NCBI RefSeq assembly: GCF_018812025.1
Contig: NC_063054.1
Span: 25,424,142 to 25,488,141, forward strand
Direction of reading: 5' to 3'
DNA: 64,000 nt
Source of the DNA: Megalobrama amblycephala
Taxonomy: Eukaryota > Chordata > Actinopteri > Cypriniformes > Xenocyprididae
Every line of letters starts with the position of its first letter. Position 1 is the stretch's first letter. The position numbers and the translations under genes are program-made. Shown here in pieces: positions 1-11,390 of the stretch. The notes under the pieces are model-generated. The model was given only the letters and a program-made list of their open reading frames with translations. It made no database searches and was not told where the DNA came from.

Positions 1-46
1 GAGCTGTCACTGCTAGCTGTTTGTTCTGCCTCTGGATATAGTCCAA

Positions 47-274
47 TCAGCGTCGAGTCACGCTCTGTGGTGTACCGCCTCTTTTTGGGCATTTCAGTCT
101 GGCGGAGATTTGCCCCGACTGCTCCCATAGACTTCCAGTCAAAGATTTTATTTTTTCGAACTGCAGGCGCTGCAATGCAATCTCTATGGGTTCCGGGAGG
201 GCTCGCACTAACGTGCTTTCGTCATCATACGTAACCTTAATTTGTGCAGCGATTGGTGGAAACAAACATACCTC

Positions 275-334
<60 letters not shown>

Positions 335-466
335 GCTGAAGTGACATTTAATCATTTCCTCAGTGCATAATTTACATTTCACAGACATATTCTCCATCTG
401 TAAAAGAAAGTCGAGAAAATATTTCCATTTTGCACTCAGGCGTGGACGAGCCTTCAGCAAGCACAA
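47..466 (-). pseudogene. BED-finger-like ORF remnant running through a TA repeat
   Basis: This is an open frame of 139 codons read leftwards. Its first 35 residues contain W-K-Y-F followed by a C-K-L-C pair, the spacing seen at the start of BED zinc fingers of hAT transposases and ZBED proteins. The second C/H pair is not convincing. The middle is an Ile-Tyr run encoded by the TA microsatellite at 277-331, so the ORF probably stays open by accident there. The last 65 residues, from QIKVTYDDE onward, look like ordinary protein sequence but I do not recognise them. It may be a decayed hAT-like transposase or a host-derived BED exon. The frame ends at TGA close to the window edge. Confidence 0.3.
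277..331. repeat. (TA)n microsatellite
   Basis: An uninterrupted run of about 27 TA units, seen directly. Confidence 0.95.
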
Positions 467-2490
467 ACTTCCGTGAACGAGCGCCGCCGCGCGCCGAACA
501 GACGGAGTTCAATCTGAGTAAAATACATTTTGCTCAAGATATTTGTTGAAAATTTGTCATATGTAGAATTTCGAACCTACAACTAAGTGTATTTGTACGA
601 TAGCAGTAACTGTGTAAAGTGACTATTGTAGGGTAATCAAAATAATAATAATTATTAGTCTGTTCTTTTGTTTTTATTTATTTTCGTTTTTAGTTTAGTG
701 TATTTAATTTCTGCTTCAAAAAACATTTTGTTTTTAGATACAGGTACAATTTTAGAATGTAGCCTAGGCCTAATGTGATTTGACCCCTTTTTTGCACAGA
801 ATTTATAGCATATACTACAGTTACATTCATGTTTGTTTTTATAGCCTTCAGTATGAACATTGTTTCTAGGACAATATTGGGCAGGATCTTAAATAAAAAA
901 TTTTTTTAATTAAATACAGAATTTTTTTAGATCTCAGCCCTATGGCATGCTTTAAATACTGAATTTCTCATGTTTTAGATAGATATATTATTATATCACT
1001 TGTTAAATGCCTATTCATTCCTGCATTTCTAAATTGTTTTTTGTTTTTGTTTTTTTTGTGCCCCCCCAAATATTTTTTTCACCAGCCGCCACTGAGTAAA
1101 ACGCAAGACTACAATTCAGGCATTTCAGGGAGTTTAGAAACAGTGCTTATTGAGAATAATTTCCTTTGTAATGGACTTTGTGCTTTGTAACTTTGGAGGT
1201 CTTTTTCATGCACAAACAGCAACATTACACACTAAAGAAAGTTGAAAAAGTAATGTTGTAGTTTCAAAATGTTTTGGTTGAAATGGTGTCAGGTTACTTG
1301 GTCCTTAGTCTCAGCCTCAGACGTCACCCCCACGCTGTAAAAAATGAATCATCGGTCATGTAATTTTCATTAAAAAAATTAAGGTGATAATTAAAAATAG
1401 TGGGTATGTTTTATTACTAAAATTGTGGTTCAGTGTTTTATAGAAAATATTGAGAACATTTCACTAATGAAACAAAGAAATACATTTTCCTAATTTTTTT
1501 TAAGGGAACTTCAAAAATCTTTAAGGAAAGATGGCTACCTATTAATTTGAAGAGAATTAGCTAAATTATGTGGTTTTATTTAGAGACCTCATTGTTAGTT
1601 CCGAGCATGCTTTGTATATGGCTGGAAATGGAAAGTAAATATTGAAATTGAAGTGTTATTTTATGTGTTTTTGAGTGAAGAGAAATATCTGTTGATGTTT
1701 AATGTTCAGTTATGTTTGACATTAGAAAGAGTTTCTGTAATGTTGAAGATTTGATCGTTACCATTGTGGAGAAGAGTAGAGCTCATGGTTAGGTTGTGGA
1801 TAACTGCATGTATTAATACTTTGAAGCATGTTGCTTTGTTCAAGGAGCAATAACTTTGCTATTGTCAGTGCAGTAACAGGTTTGTTCTTTCTTGTGCTGT
1901 GTTACTAAAATACAGTCTTTTAATTGTACAACATAACTCAAAGTCAAATATAAACAGGTAATTTCCATTCACTCTAAATTACAGACTTTTGAGAGTCAAC
2001 TTAAAATAAAAAAGGACATTTCACTAAAGCTATTAAATTAATTGTGTCATAGACTAAATAATTTAAGAGATTTTACATGATTTATTCAGGTAGTTTCCAT
2101 TAAAGAATCAAACCTTAAAAACTACTCAAAAATATCATGTGTAATAGTGTTACCATATTTTAAGTAAATAGCTCATACAATGTTTTTTACAGTGCACGGA
2201 CTGTGCATAAGGCCCACAAAATGGGAAACAACTCTTTAAAACTGCATCTCTTTGCATTTGGTTTGGCGAAGAGTATACATCCACAGTTTTTATATCGTAA
2301 AATACCATGTCAGGCAAGGTCTTTTCTTGCTGCTGAACTTGCAACATTTATCAAAGCATTTGTTCATGGATATAGAATTTATTTACAAGTGTAAAATGCA
2401 GTCCAATGCCTGAATCTATTCTGGTGTTCCCTGTGTTGTTCATCTGGTATTAAGACTGTAGAAGTGAGGAATCAACACAGTCATCATTGA
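467..2490. other. Intergenic AT-rich stretch, no gene seen
   Basis: AT-rich with homopolymer runs, including a C7 tract near 1063. No ORF is longer than 66 codons and none has recognisable content. Short GTAAAAAATG and TTTTTTACAGTG motifs near 1338 and 2188 resemble ends of MITEs, but I cannot pair them with confidence. Confidence 0.5.
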
Positions 2491-2499
2491 TTATACAAA

Positions 2500-3130
2500 C
2501 TCAGATAGGCGGATGCGTTCCCCAAGTGGAGCAGGGTGAATTATCTGGAACTGAATGCAATGGAGGAGATGGTCATTGATTTCCATAGGGAAAGTTCTAC
2601 CATCGAAGCATTAGATGTCAGCAGTCAGGAAACAGAGATGGTGCAAGAATATAAATATCTGGGAACCACCATCGATCAAAACTCACCTTCAAACCAAATA
2701 GTAAGAAGATTTCCCAAATGCCAATAGTTTCTCTACTTTCTTCAAAAATGTGGGTTCATCAATCAGTCCTAAAAGCCTTCTAGTGTTTCATCAAATCAGT
2801 CCTTAACTTTAACCTAACAGCTATGTTTAGTGGAATGAGCAATTCTAACATCAACACTCTCCACAAGATTATAAGAGCAGTAAAATAACTGGTTCAGACC
2901 AGGAAGGCCATTTACAATATGTGAGTGGCAAGGGTATTTCCTCTGAGAAGGATTTTGCCTCCTCATTTTAAAACACCACCGCACACCACTGGTGAGTGGT
3001 TACTAAAGAAACTTGAATAGCACAAGACACTATATGCACAATGCACATCTTATATTGCTGGTACAGTCTCCAAGGTTGTAGATCATTGAGCACGCATTGA
3101 TAATTTTTTAAAAATAGTCAATATAGTGTT
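2500..3130 (+). pseudogene. Degenerate LINE reverse transcriptase C-terminal remnant
   Basis: An open stretch at 2536-2727 contains EEMVIDFHRE and, further on, EYKYLGTTID. These match the thumb-region pattern of fish non-LTR retrotransposons (KTEEMVIDFR, then QYKYLGTVID). Downstream, the translation recovers decayed pieces in other frames (an FLYFLQK block, then FNLTAMFSG, then a HKIIRAV block) that follow the same family order. Several frameshifts and stops are present, so this is a dead 3' fragment. The clade cannot be settled from this much sequence. Confidence 0.55.
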
Positions 3131-3713
3131 TTGTTTGTATCATATACTGGCAAAGCTGCATTTGACAGCTTGTGACAGCCACAGTTGTATTAAAAAATAA
3201 GTCTAATAGATCCTCCCTTTAAAATGAAACTGATACTGCAGTCAGTGTTGTTTATAATGCCAAGGCAGTGTGATGTCTGATCTCCTCCATAGAACTTACA
3301 AATACAGCATTCTGTGCAGAATTCAAATGGATCCGATATGTTTTGTAGTCTGTGGCAACACACGCATATGATCCACTCTGTGCTATCGTGCCTCTGGACC
3401 AGAGCACACTGTGTGTATGCGCTGTGAAGAAAAGCATATTTACACTGTCTGGATCATTTACTATCCTATATATTGCATGTGCTATTCAGAATATAGAAAA
3501 CAGTAAATGTGTGAACAAGTGACCAATCTCAGACACAGCTTTAGCATCTTATTATCATGTAGGGGGCAGGACTCTTGAGATTCTAAGGAGCATTTGACTC
3601 TAAAGTGTAGAATGATGTCATCAGAATTTCTGATCTGTATTGGTGATAGACAGGGACTGAAAATTTAGCATAAATGTGAATTTCGTCATTGTTTTTGGAT
3701 CACACTAGATAAC

Positions 3714-4320
3714 GTTAAAGGATTAGTTCACTTTCAAATAAACTTTTCCTGATAATTTACTCACCCCCATGTCATCCAAGATGTTCACGTCTTTCTTTCG
3801 TCAGTCGAAAAGAAATTAAGGTTTTTGATGAAAACATTCCAGGATTATTCTCCTTATAGTGGACTTCAATGGCCTCCAGACAGTTGAAGGTCAAAATTAC
3901 AGTTTCAGTGCAGCTTCAAAGGGCTTTAATCGATACCAGACGAGGAATAAGGGTCTTATCTAAAATCTTATCTTATTCTAAAAAAATACAACTGTATATG
4001 CTTTATAAACACAAATGATCACCTTGCACATGCTTCTGCTTTCCACATTCTTCAAAACGCTTACGCTGTATGTCCTACGCCTTCCCTATTCAACTTATGG
4101 AACGAACCGCCAGTTTCGCTTTTTATCACTTCGGGTGTATGCACTCAGAAAAAGCGCATGTCATAATGAAATGAATTAAATGTTTAACCGGCAAGGCTTT
4201 GAAACACATGCAAGCACTGCCTGAGGTGGGGATCTGCTTGTATCATCTGAATGAGTAAGGAGCAGGAGCAATCTGTGCGGAGGAGCACGCCTGTATTTCA
4301 TGGGTTTCAATGCCATTGGC
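3714..4320. mobile_element. Partial MITE with AAAGGATTAGTTCACTTT end
   Basis: Begins with AAAGGATTAGTTCACTTTC and continues into the TTTACTCACCCCCATGTCATCC block typical of abundant cyprinid palindromic MITEs. The same terminal sequence is found in both orientations at 5092-5788. No matching right end is seen here, so the copy is truncated. The right boundary is approximate. Confidence 0.6.
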
Positions 4321-4427
4321 AGGTAAATTCTTGCATGTGAGATTTCAAATGGCTTCAGTATTCTCGGATTATAGTGTTCCCCATAGCGTCAGCTACACAA
4401 TGTCAAGTGAACCGAACTCAAAAGGAA

Positions 4428-4929
4428 ACTTGAAAATGCTGCCTTCAGAGGCTGCATTCCAAGGTAGGAAATGCATCAAGGCACATCCAAATCTAATGTT
4501 AACTTCATTTCCTGTCTCTTGAGATACCTTCATCTGATCGATTTTTGAAGGCAGCATAGATGTACCTTTGCTGCCTTTGATATCCCATAATCCTGTGCTT
4601 TCCCTTCTGTGAAAGTTAAGCTAAAAAAATAAAGATGGCATCTGAAAGGTGCAGTTAGTGGTCAGTTTGTGTAAATTTACATTTTTGACCAACGTTTTCC
4701 ACTTCTCATGTCATTTCTAGAGAGAAATTACTATTGTAGTAATTAAATATTTGCTTTACATATTACCAAAGCTCGCTCTATTTTGCTGTAAATCATTAAA
4801 CTGAAACGCTGCCTCAGAAGTCTGTTAGAAATCGTGAGGTATTTTCATGCACAAACGCTGCCTGTAAAGTCATTGCCTGACCAGGCAGTGAGGCAACAAG
4901 TGAGCTGCCTAAATTTTTGGATGCAGCCC
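4428..4929. mobile_element. MITE copy (GGCTGCATCC / GGCTGCGTCCG type end)
   Basis: The block from 4428 (AAAATGCTGCCTTCAGAGG) to 4929 (TTTTTGGATGCAGCCCT) is an inverted relative of the element at 10116-10637. They share the phrases ATCCCATAATCCTGTGCTTTCC, GAGGCA, and the AGGAAGT / ACTTCCT region. Two copies in opposite orientation in one window support a non-autonomous DNA transposon family. The small ORF at 4310-4522 runs into it and is not a gene. Confidence 0.6.
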
Positions 4930-5091
4930 TGATCATTATAATAGTGATGTTAAGTATGAGACCAGGAATCCAATGTGTGTATCGAGTATGCAGCGCAATA
5001 TCTGATGAAGTTCCGTTTTGAGGCTTATATTGTTTTCACAGAATCACATGAACAATCGTGTGTGCTTTGTTTTGCATGTCAAATCCATACC

Positions 5092-5788
5092 TTAAAGGAT
5101 TAGTTCACTTTGAAATTAAAATTAGCCAAAGCTTTACTCATCCTCAAGCCATCCTATGTATATATGTCTTTCTTCTTTTTGATGAACATCATTGCAGAAA
5201 TATTAATAAATATCCTGATGCATCAGCTTTATAATGGCAGTGATAGGGTTCAATGAGTATGAGCTGAGGAAAGTGCCTCCATCCACATGCACCCATCATA
5301 AATATGTATTCCACATGGCTCCGGGGTGTTAATAAAGGCCTTCTGAAGCGAAACGATGCATTTGTGTAAAAAAAAATATCCATATTTAATTAATTATGAA
5401 GTCAAATATCGAGCTACCGCCAGACCGCCTTCCATATACAGGTTAAGAAGAAAGTGTAAACTGGCGTCACGTCAGTTAAGCTTTTTCCGTAAGTTGAATG
5501 GGGAAGGTGCATGACGTAGCGTAAGCTTTGTGAACTGCAAGAGTTTTACACTTTCTAACTCCGGAGCCATGTGGAGCACATATTTATGATGGATGGATGT
5601 GGATTGAAGCTTTTTCTTTAGCTCATACTCATTGAACCCTATCACTGCCATTAACCCGGATGCGTCAGGATATTTATTAATATTTCTTCGATTATGTTCA
5701 TCAGGAACGAGAAAGTCATATACACCTATAGCTTAAGGGTGAGTAAAGCTTGGGCAAATTTTCATATGAAAGTGAACTAATCCTTTAA
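5092..5788. mobile_element. Complete palindromic MITE, AAAGGATTAGTTCACTTT ends
   Basis: The left end reads TTAAAGGATTAGTTCACTTT and the right end is its reverse complement, AAAGTGAACTAATCCTTTAA. Arms continue inwards with matching blocks, for example the ATGAGTATGAGCT region on the left and AGCTCATACTCATTGAACCC on the right. No coding capacity is seen. The terminal TTAA/TTAA suggests a TA or TTAA target, but this is not proven. Confidence 0.8.
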
Positions 5789-5859
5789 GGCCTGTAGTTG
5801 GCACAATTGGGGTGTGTTTCCTGAAGAAAAATATGGTTTCAAGTTCAGTCGTAACCATC

Positions 5860-6850
5860 ATTTCACCTTATGGCACATGCTAGATAGTCCCATGGACCAC
5901 ATAAACAAAGCCAAAATGCCACAGCCGATGCAATAATAGAGGTTGACCAATACCTAAAGATACTAACATACCATAGCAAAAACTCAATTACAAAAATACA
6001 AATATCACATAAATAAAATAAAAACCAAGCAAACAAACAAACAAAGCAAGTAATATTATACAAGATTTTTTAAATTAACATAAAAATTCAAAAAATCTTA
6101 CTAAATAAGTCCTTAAGTGAACTAACTTCATAAAAAAAGCTTTCTACTTGCATTAAAACCAGGACAGTCCAATAGAATATGTTTAATAGAAAGGGGAGTC
6201 TTGCAGAACATGCATAAGGTTGGGTCTTTACCTTTAAGCAAAAATGCATGAGTCAGTCTTGTATGACCTATACGACATCTGGTAAAGACCACTTGATCAA
6301 ATCTGGTTTTAGGTGAGATTAAAAGTCTGTTTGAGATCTGTTTGAGGATTTCATGTAATTTATTATTTATTGAATATATAAACGATTAATAATAGTTCTG
6401 ATATCTGAGGGAGGAATTTGACATTCATTTACCTGATTAAAAGCTTCCTTTTGCAGCTGCATCAGCTCACACATTTCATAAAAGTCCAACATGGCCTGGA
6501 ACCCAGCAGAAGATAATACTGAACAACTAATTCTATAGATGATCCACTTTAGATAAAATGCAGTCTACTAAAGGATGATTTTTAAAGTGACCATTGCTTA
6601 AAGGCATGATTTGGAATCTGTAAAAATTGTAGAAAATCATTGTGTTATGCATTTTCAACATATTCCAAAGCTAAAAGCAAAGCACGTGCTTCAGCCATGA
6701 AAATTGAGCACTGTTTTGGAATATGGATTCCATAATGTTGATGTCCAGTCACCATTGCTGTAGTTACACTGCTTTCCACCTTCGAATCATCTGTAATAGG
6801 TAAGTGAAAAGGGAATTGACTTCATATGTCCAAATACTGCTGTCTATATA
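5860..6850 (-). pseudogene. I/Nimb-like LINE 3' end: RNase H and C-terminal zinc motif
   Basis: Reading the minus strand from about 6850, a frame gives DDSKVESSVTTAMVTGH, then AEARALLLALEYVENA and a TDSKSC block. This is the D...E...D layout of the RNase H domain in I-clade LINEs. Further on come FDQVVFTRCRIGHTRLTHAF and CMFCKTPLSIKHILLDCP, the Cys/His C-terminal motif of these elements. Frameshifts and stops break the frame, so this is a dead 5'-truncated copy. The leftmost part is probably its 3' UTR. A related fragment lies at 59320-59640. Confidence 0.65.
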
Positions 6851-6877
6851 CAGTCGGATGAGTCAGCAAATAGTATA

Positions 6878-7249
6878 TACACCGATTAGGTATAACATTA
6901 TGACCACTGACAGGTTAAGTGAATAACACTGATTCTCTTCATCATGGCACCTGATAGTGGGTGGGATATATTAGGCAGCAAGTGAACATTTTGTCCTCAA
7001 AGTTGATGTGTTAAAGCAGGAAAAATGGGCAAGCATAAAGGTTTGAGTGAGTTTGTCAAGGGCCAAATTGTGATGGCTAGACGACTGGGTCAGAGCATCT
7101 CCAAAACTGCAGCTCTTGTGGGGTACCACAGCACACCTTCAGGGGTCTAGTGAAATCCATGCCTCAATGGGTCAGGGCTGTTTTGGCAGCAAAAGGGGGA
7201 CCAACACAATATTAGGAAGGTGGTCATAATGTTATGCCTGATCAGTGTA
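6878..7249. mobile_element. Internally deleted Tc1/mariner element
   Basis: Inverted ends pair TACACCGATTAGGTATAACA at the left with the reverse complement of ATACACTGATCAGGCATAAC at the right, then ATTATGACCAC in both. The interior encodes a short piece ([20 protein letters not shown]), the helix-turn-helix start of a mariner-type transposase, followed by stops. At about 370 bp it has lost most of the transposase. Confidence 0.75.
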
Positions 7250-7315
7250 TAATAATATAATAGGTAGACGAGGTCTCAATGGAAATGCGGAGAACAGTCC
7301 ACTGACAGGCTTTCT

Positions 7316-7989
7316 TCAGCCTTCCCCGAGATTTGTGTCCACCTGGTTGCCACTGGCTAAAATGGGAAAAAATATAAATGAGCCATGATTAGATGACAAG
7401 CGATCAAATTACCTGTTTTTTGGAGATTTCTCAGTTTAGCTCTGTCTGTAATTCTGATAGCCTGAGCTGTCCTTTCGAAGTCCTCTGGCTTCATTACACG
7501 GAACACTCATTAGCAATTTAGTTCATAATATAAACTATAATATAATCTCAGACTTAATAAGAAGAATCATGTAAACTTTATAATATTTCTTATAGGGCCA
7601 GTTTCACAGACAGGACTTAGGCTAAGAAAAAACCCTAGAAAAAAACATTACTTGTGTGCATCTTGAGACAAAACAATGGCAGTGACATATTTTAAGATCT
7701 GTCAGTGCAAGTTTCTTTCATTTAAAACAGCTCAAACATGCATTTTAGTCTAGGAGTAGCTTAAGCCTTGTCTGTGAAACCAGGAGATAAAGTCTCAGTT
7801 TTCATAGCTAACTAGCCTTATCGCTAGCTGTTAATAGTCTGGCTTTGGTGGCCAACTAGCTGTCAAAATAATGTTATAATGACCAAATACAACCAGAAAC
7901 AACTGTTCAGACTTACATGTGAAAGGTAATTCCCCGAGATCTGGTTTGGATTGTGCAACGGTTTGTAAAACCTCAAAATAGTCAGGCAT
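7316..7989 (-). CDS. Possible three-exon gene for a 68-residue protein, unrecognised
   Basis: My spliced model reads exon 1 at 7989-7917 (ATG in MPDYFEVLQTV), exon 2 at 7505-7413 and exon 3 at 7356-7316, ending in TGA. Donors are GTAAGT and GTAATT. The exon 3 acceptor has a good pyrimidine tract (TTTTTTCCCATTTTAG); the exon 2 acceptor is weak. The three pieces join in frame to 207 nt, a highly charged protein with a central KPEDFERTAQAIRITDRAKL helix-like stretch. I do not recognise the family. A longer start (MRTKAS..., 8142) is also open. About 50 bp upstream of the ATG is a YY1-type ATGGCGGC site. A MITE fills intron 1. It could instead be repeat-derived. Confidence 0.3.
7595..7785. mobile_element. 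Short MITE with CCAGTTTCACAGACA ends
   Basis: The left end GGCCAGTTTCACAGACAGGA and the right end TTGTCTGTGAAACCAGG are inverted repeats around a roughly 190-bp non-coding core. It sits in the putative first intron of the 68-residue gene model. Confidence 0.7.
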
Positions 7990-8035
7990 CTTTTCTTCTG
8001 TCCACTTATGAGAGTTACGGCAAGTTGCCCGGAGC

Positions 8036-8049
8036 AATATGGCGGCGCC
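8036..8049 (+). promoter_or_regulatory. YY1-like site in a GC-rich patch
   Basis: AATATGGCGGCGCC matches the known YY1 core AANATGGCGGC. It sits about 50 bp upstream of the ATG of the putative minus-strand gene, where YY1 sites are common in TATA-less promoters. The surrounding sequence is GC-richer than its neighbourhood. Functional use is inference. Confidence 0.35.
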
Positions 8050-8159
8050 GTTGATGTAGGATCCAGCGACCAATGGGGCGTCTATGCATTTTATATGTCT
8101 ATGGGGAAAACCCTCAGAGCTGCACGAGGCTTTAGTTCTCAATACCTACACTATAAAGG

Positions 8160-9270
8160 TGTTTAAAACGTCACTTACACATATTTGACAAACGGAATAT
8201 ATCAGATAGCTCATGATATAGTTAAAAAGAAATTTAAAAAGGAAAAACGAAAAGCATCAACACCTCATCTAACACAGAACTTGTTATTCTCTGCACTATG
8301 CATCACATTGAACTGCAGCGTATTCATAGAAATGTAAAATATGAATAAAAGGGAATGCTAAAACGACATTTTGGAGAATAATAAAAAAAATATAACTTAC
8401 ACATCGTACACAACCCCCGGAAGCGAGAAGGAGGTCTCTGCGGAACAAAAAGGGGCGGTTCCCAACTTTGGGGTGTTGTCACACGGGAATAGGTGTTTTT
8501 CAACCTCTTTACCTGATTTGCTCAAATCGAGTGGGATATTTCCGGAAAAACAATAAGAGATATGTATTGTATATGAATGTAAGTGTATTGTTTAAGTTAT
8601 TTAACAGTTGTTTAACGTTTCTTTTATGTGAATATGCTTGCTAGCTCGTTGTAAATAGCTCCAAGCAATCTTCCACTCACTTCTAGCGATAACTATTATT
8701 AGCTAACATTCGCTATTCTATTTGATGTATCTGTTAGTCACTTGATTTGTTTTAGTTTTGCCATTAGGTTGTGGCTACAGTGTCTGTGGTCAATAAAATG
8801 ATTATAAAGTTTAAAGTCTTCAGAGTCATCATTTCAGGTTAACAAATTTTTAAAAGTTTACACAAGTTCAGTAAGTCAGTAGTCTTATTAATGCATATAA
8901 AGCTTATACTTATACAATATACGCTGAGGCAGTCATGTGTTTCTGTGGTTGATAGCCTATAAAAAACAAACACTTAAAATTAAAGTTAATTATATCACAA
9001 GCACTGTCTAGCCTACGTATTCTCTCTGCTTGTCTGTTGATATGGTGCAGTGGTTATGTCATTTTAATATTATATATATATATAATATATAGAATACTAT
9101 ATAGCTTTTATGACGAAGGTTTACACTATGCACGTGAAATTTGGCATGCGAGAGATTAAATAAAATAGGCTGTTGATCGCGTGCCTGCTCTTCTGCGTTA
9201 TTCATATTGAAGAGCATCAATTATTAAACAAGATTTGTAGCACAAGAAGGATCTAGCCTTAAGAAACTAT
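8160..9270. other. Intergenic, no gene seen
   Basis: The only long frame (8371-8556) has low-complexity content and no recognisable domain. A short palindromic TA tract is present near 9071-9090. Confidence 0.5.
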
Positions 9271-9279
9271 TTGAGGTGA

Positions 9280-9590
9280 AAAAATACCGTAGTAATTTAT
9301 AGTAAATACTATAGTGTTTTTGAACCATACTTGAATTAATTTGTTGTGGTAATTATTGCTGTGGTAATATAACAACTATAGTAATATAAACAAATTACGT
9401 TACTGTACTAAGTTTTCTTTAAACTATATTATACTACAATACACGCAGTTAACTGTAGTAAAAACTAAAGTACTGTCTACAGCCTATGCTGTAGCATTCA
9501 TTAACAAAGTGTTGTAAATACTATACAGTATACTACAATTTACTGGTTCAAAAACACTATTTACTATCAATTACTATAGTATTTTTACAC
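9280..9590. mobile_element. Palindromic non-coding element
   Basis: The left arm (AAAATACCGTAGTAATTTAT, then ACTATAGTGTTTTTGAACC) pairs with the right arm (GGTTCAAAAACACTATTTAC, then AATTACTATAGTATTTTT). It looks like a MITE with arms of about 60 bp and an AT-rich core. Confidence 0.6.
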
Positions 9591-10115
9591 CCCATGTCCA
9601 ACCAAATGACGCTGATTAGATAAGTTCAGACAAATGACTATTTGTCTATGTAAAATATATAGCCATTGTGACAAAATTACATCCCGTGTCATTATAATTC
9701 GTTGGCTAGTTTATGCAAAATAATAATAAAATAAATAAATAACTAGCACTAAAAAAACGGAGTAGGCTAATAAAATTTGCATAAATCATATATTTCGCCC
9801 TCTCGAGCTATAAGCTACAGGTCCTGTAAAATAGTTCATACTCTTCAAAATAAATGAATATTATAGTAAAATGTTTCCATATATCTAGGCAGGCACTCGG
9901 GAAAAACGCATAGTTTCCCTGTTACGGAAGTCAAGCATGCAGCAATATTTTATTTATTTTTCATTATCTCTAAACATTAAAAAAGTAGTTGTAATCATAA
10001 GAAAACAAGACAAAAAATAAAATAATAATGAATGGCCTTTCGTACTTTAAAAAAACGCATATCCCGGCTTCCGTACTTTTTTGGTTGGATCGTTATAAAC
10101 ATAGACATATATCAT

Positions 10116-10637
10116 GGCTGCGTCCGAAAACCTAGGTAGCTGTCTTGCTGCCTCGCTGTCTTATAAGAGAATGACTTGTACGGCAGCGTTTGTGCATGAA
10201 GGCACCTCACGAAACTGATTTCGGACAGACTTCTGAGGCAGTGTAACAGTTTAATGATCTACAGCAATATAGCGCGAGCTTTGGTGAGAACTAAACAAAG
10301 ATTTAATTACTACAGTAGTAATTTCTCGATAGAAATGATATCAAAATTGAAATATGTTGGTCAAAATCGTACATTTATACACAAACTGAGCAGCAAACGC
10401 AACTTTCGGACGCCATCTTTATTTTTCTAGCTCAACTGTCACAGAATGGAAAGCACAGGATTGTGGGATATCAAAGGCAGCTAAGGATACATCTATGCTT
10501 CCTTCAAAAATCCATCTGAGGAAGGTATCTCATGAGACAGGAAGTGAAGCTAACATTGGATTCGGACGTGCCTTGATGCCTTACTACCTTGAAATGTGTC
10601 CTCAGAAGGCAGCATTTTCCAGTTTTCGGACGCAGCC
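10116..10637. mobile_element. MITE with GGCTGCGTCCGAAAAC ends
   Basis: GGCTGCGTCCGAAAACC at the left is the inverse of GGTTTTCGGACGCAGCC-like sequence (AGTTTTCGGACGCAGCC) at the right. The flanks carry a further inverted pair, CATAGACATATA and TATATGTCTATGG, so the true element may extend to about 10101-10650. Related to the copy at 4428-4929. Confidence 0.75.
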
Positions 10638-10674
10638 TATATGTCTATGGTTATAAACACCTCTCTCAGTTAGC

Positions 10675-10792
10675 GTGTGTCTCAATCAGCTCCCTAGATC
10701 AGTAGTCAGGGTACTGATCAGGGTATCAGCCACATTCACTTTCATTATATACTGATTCACGACCTAGGGAGCTAGGGAGCTGATTGAGACAC
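10675..10792. mobile_element. Very short MITE, GTGTCTCAATCAGCTCCCTA ends
   Basis: A 118-bp element whose ends GTGTGTCTCAATCAGCTCCC and GGGAGCTGATTGAGACAC are inverted repeats. No coding capacity. Confidence 0.75.
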
Positions 10793-11223
10793 AGGGTTAG
10801 AAAACACCCCAAAATTGGGAGACGCCCTCTTTTGTTCCGCAGAGACCATAGACAGTAAAGGCAGAGACCTATACTTACCGGAAGCTGGCAATGAGCTCTC
10901 CTATGCCCTCTGCAGTCTGGAGGTGGAACTGTAGTTTTGATCTCTGACCTGAAGCCTTAAACGTCATGGCAATTACATAAAATCTTTTTCTGGTTCTTGA
11001 ACTTTATTACTGGTCGTCGACATCTCCGATCGGCAGGTATTTTAGTGGGACAGAAGCGAGCGTTAATGAATGTTACAGTAGATGTTTTTTTTTTTGTAAC
11101 TTCCTGTGTGTGTGATGAGGAAGTGTAAACAGCGCGCATGGAGGGCGTGTCTGTGTCATATATGTTCCTATAGCTGTGATCATGGGGATTTCTTTTTAAA
11201 ATATGTGTCTTTAGTGCTGGATT

Positions 11224-11390
11224 ATGGGAGACGCGGCGGTGGCGAAGCGTCGGGAGCAGCTGACGCGTTGGTCGGGCTCCAGTACAGATAGAGAACCTGC
11301 GGTGCCGCGGAGTCGCTGGAGAGGAGAGATTAGCACCGGAGCTCCTGATGGAGGCAGAACAGACACCAATGAGCAGCAGAAAAAAAACAG
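11224..11390 (+). CDS. ppp1r12c: ppp1r12c exon 1: N-terminal leader
   Basis: Begins [16 protein letters not shown]; the RREQL..W block is shared by PPP1R12 family N-termini (RREQLRQW in human 12C). It is followed by a poorly conserved Arg/Gly-rich linker. The donor GTTTGG after AAC AG is weak but in phase with exon 2. This is the GC-richest part of the gene and probably lies in its CpG-rich promoter region. Confidence 0.85.
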
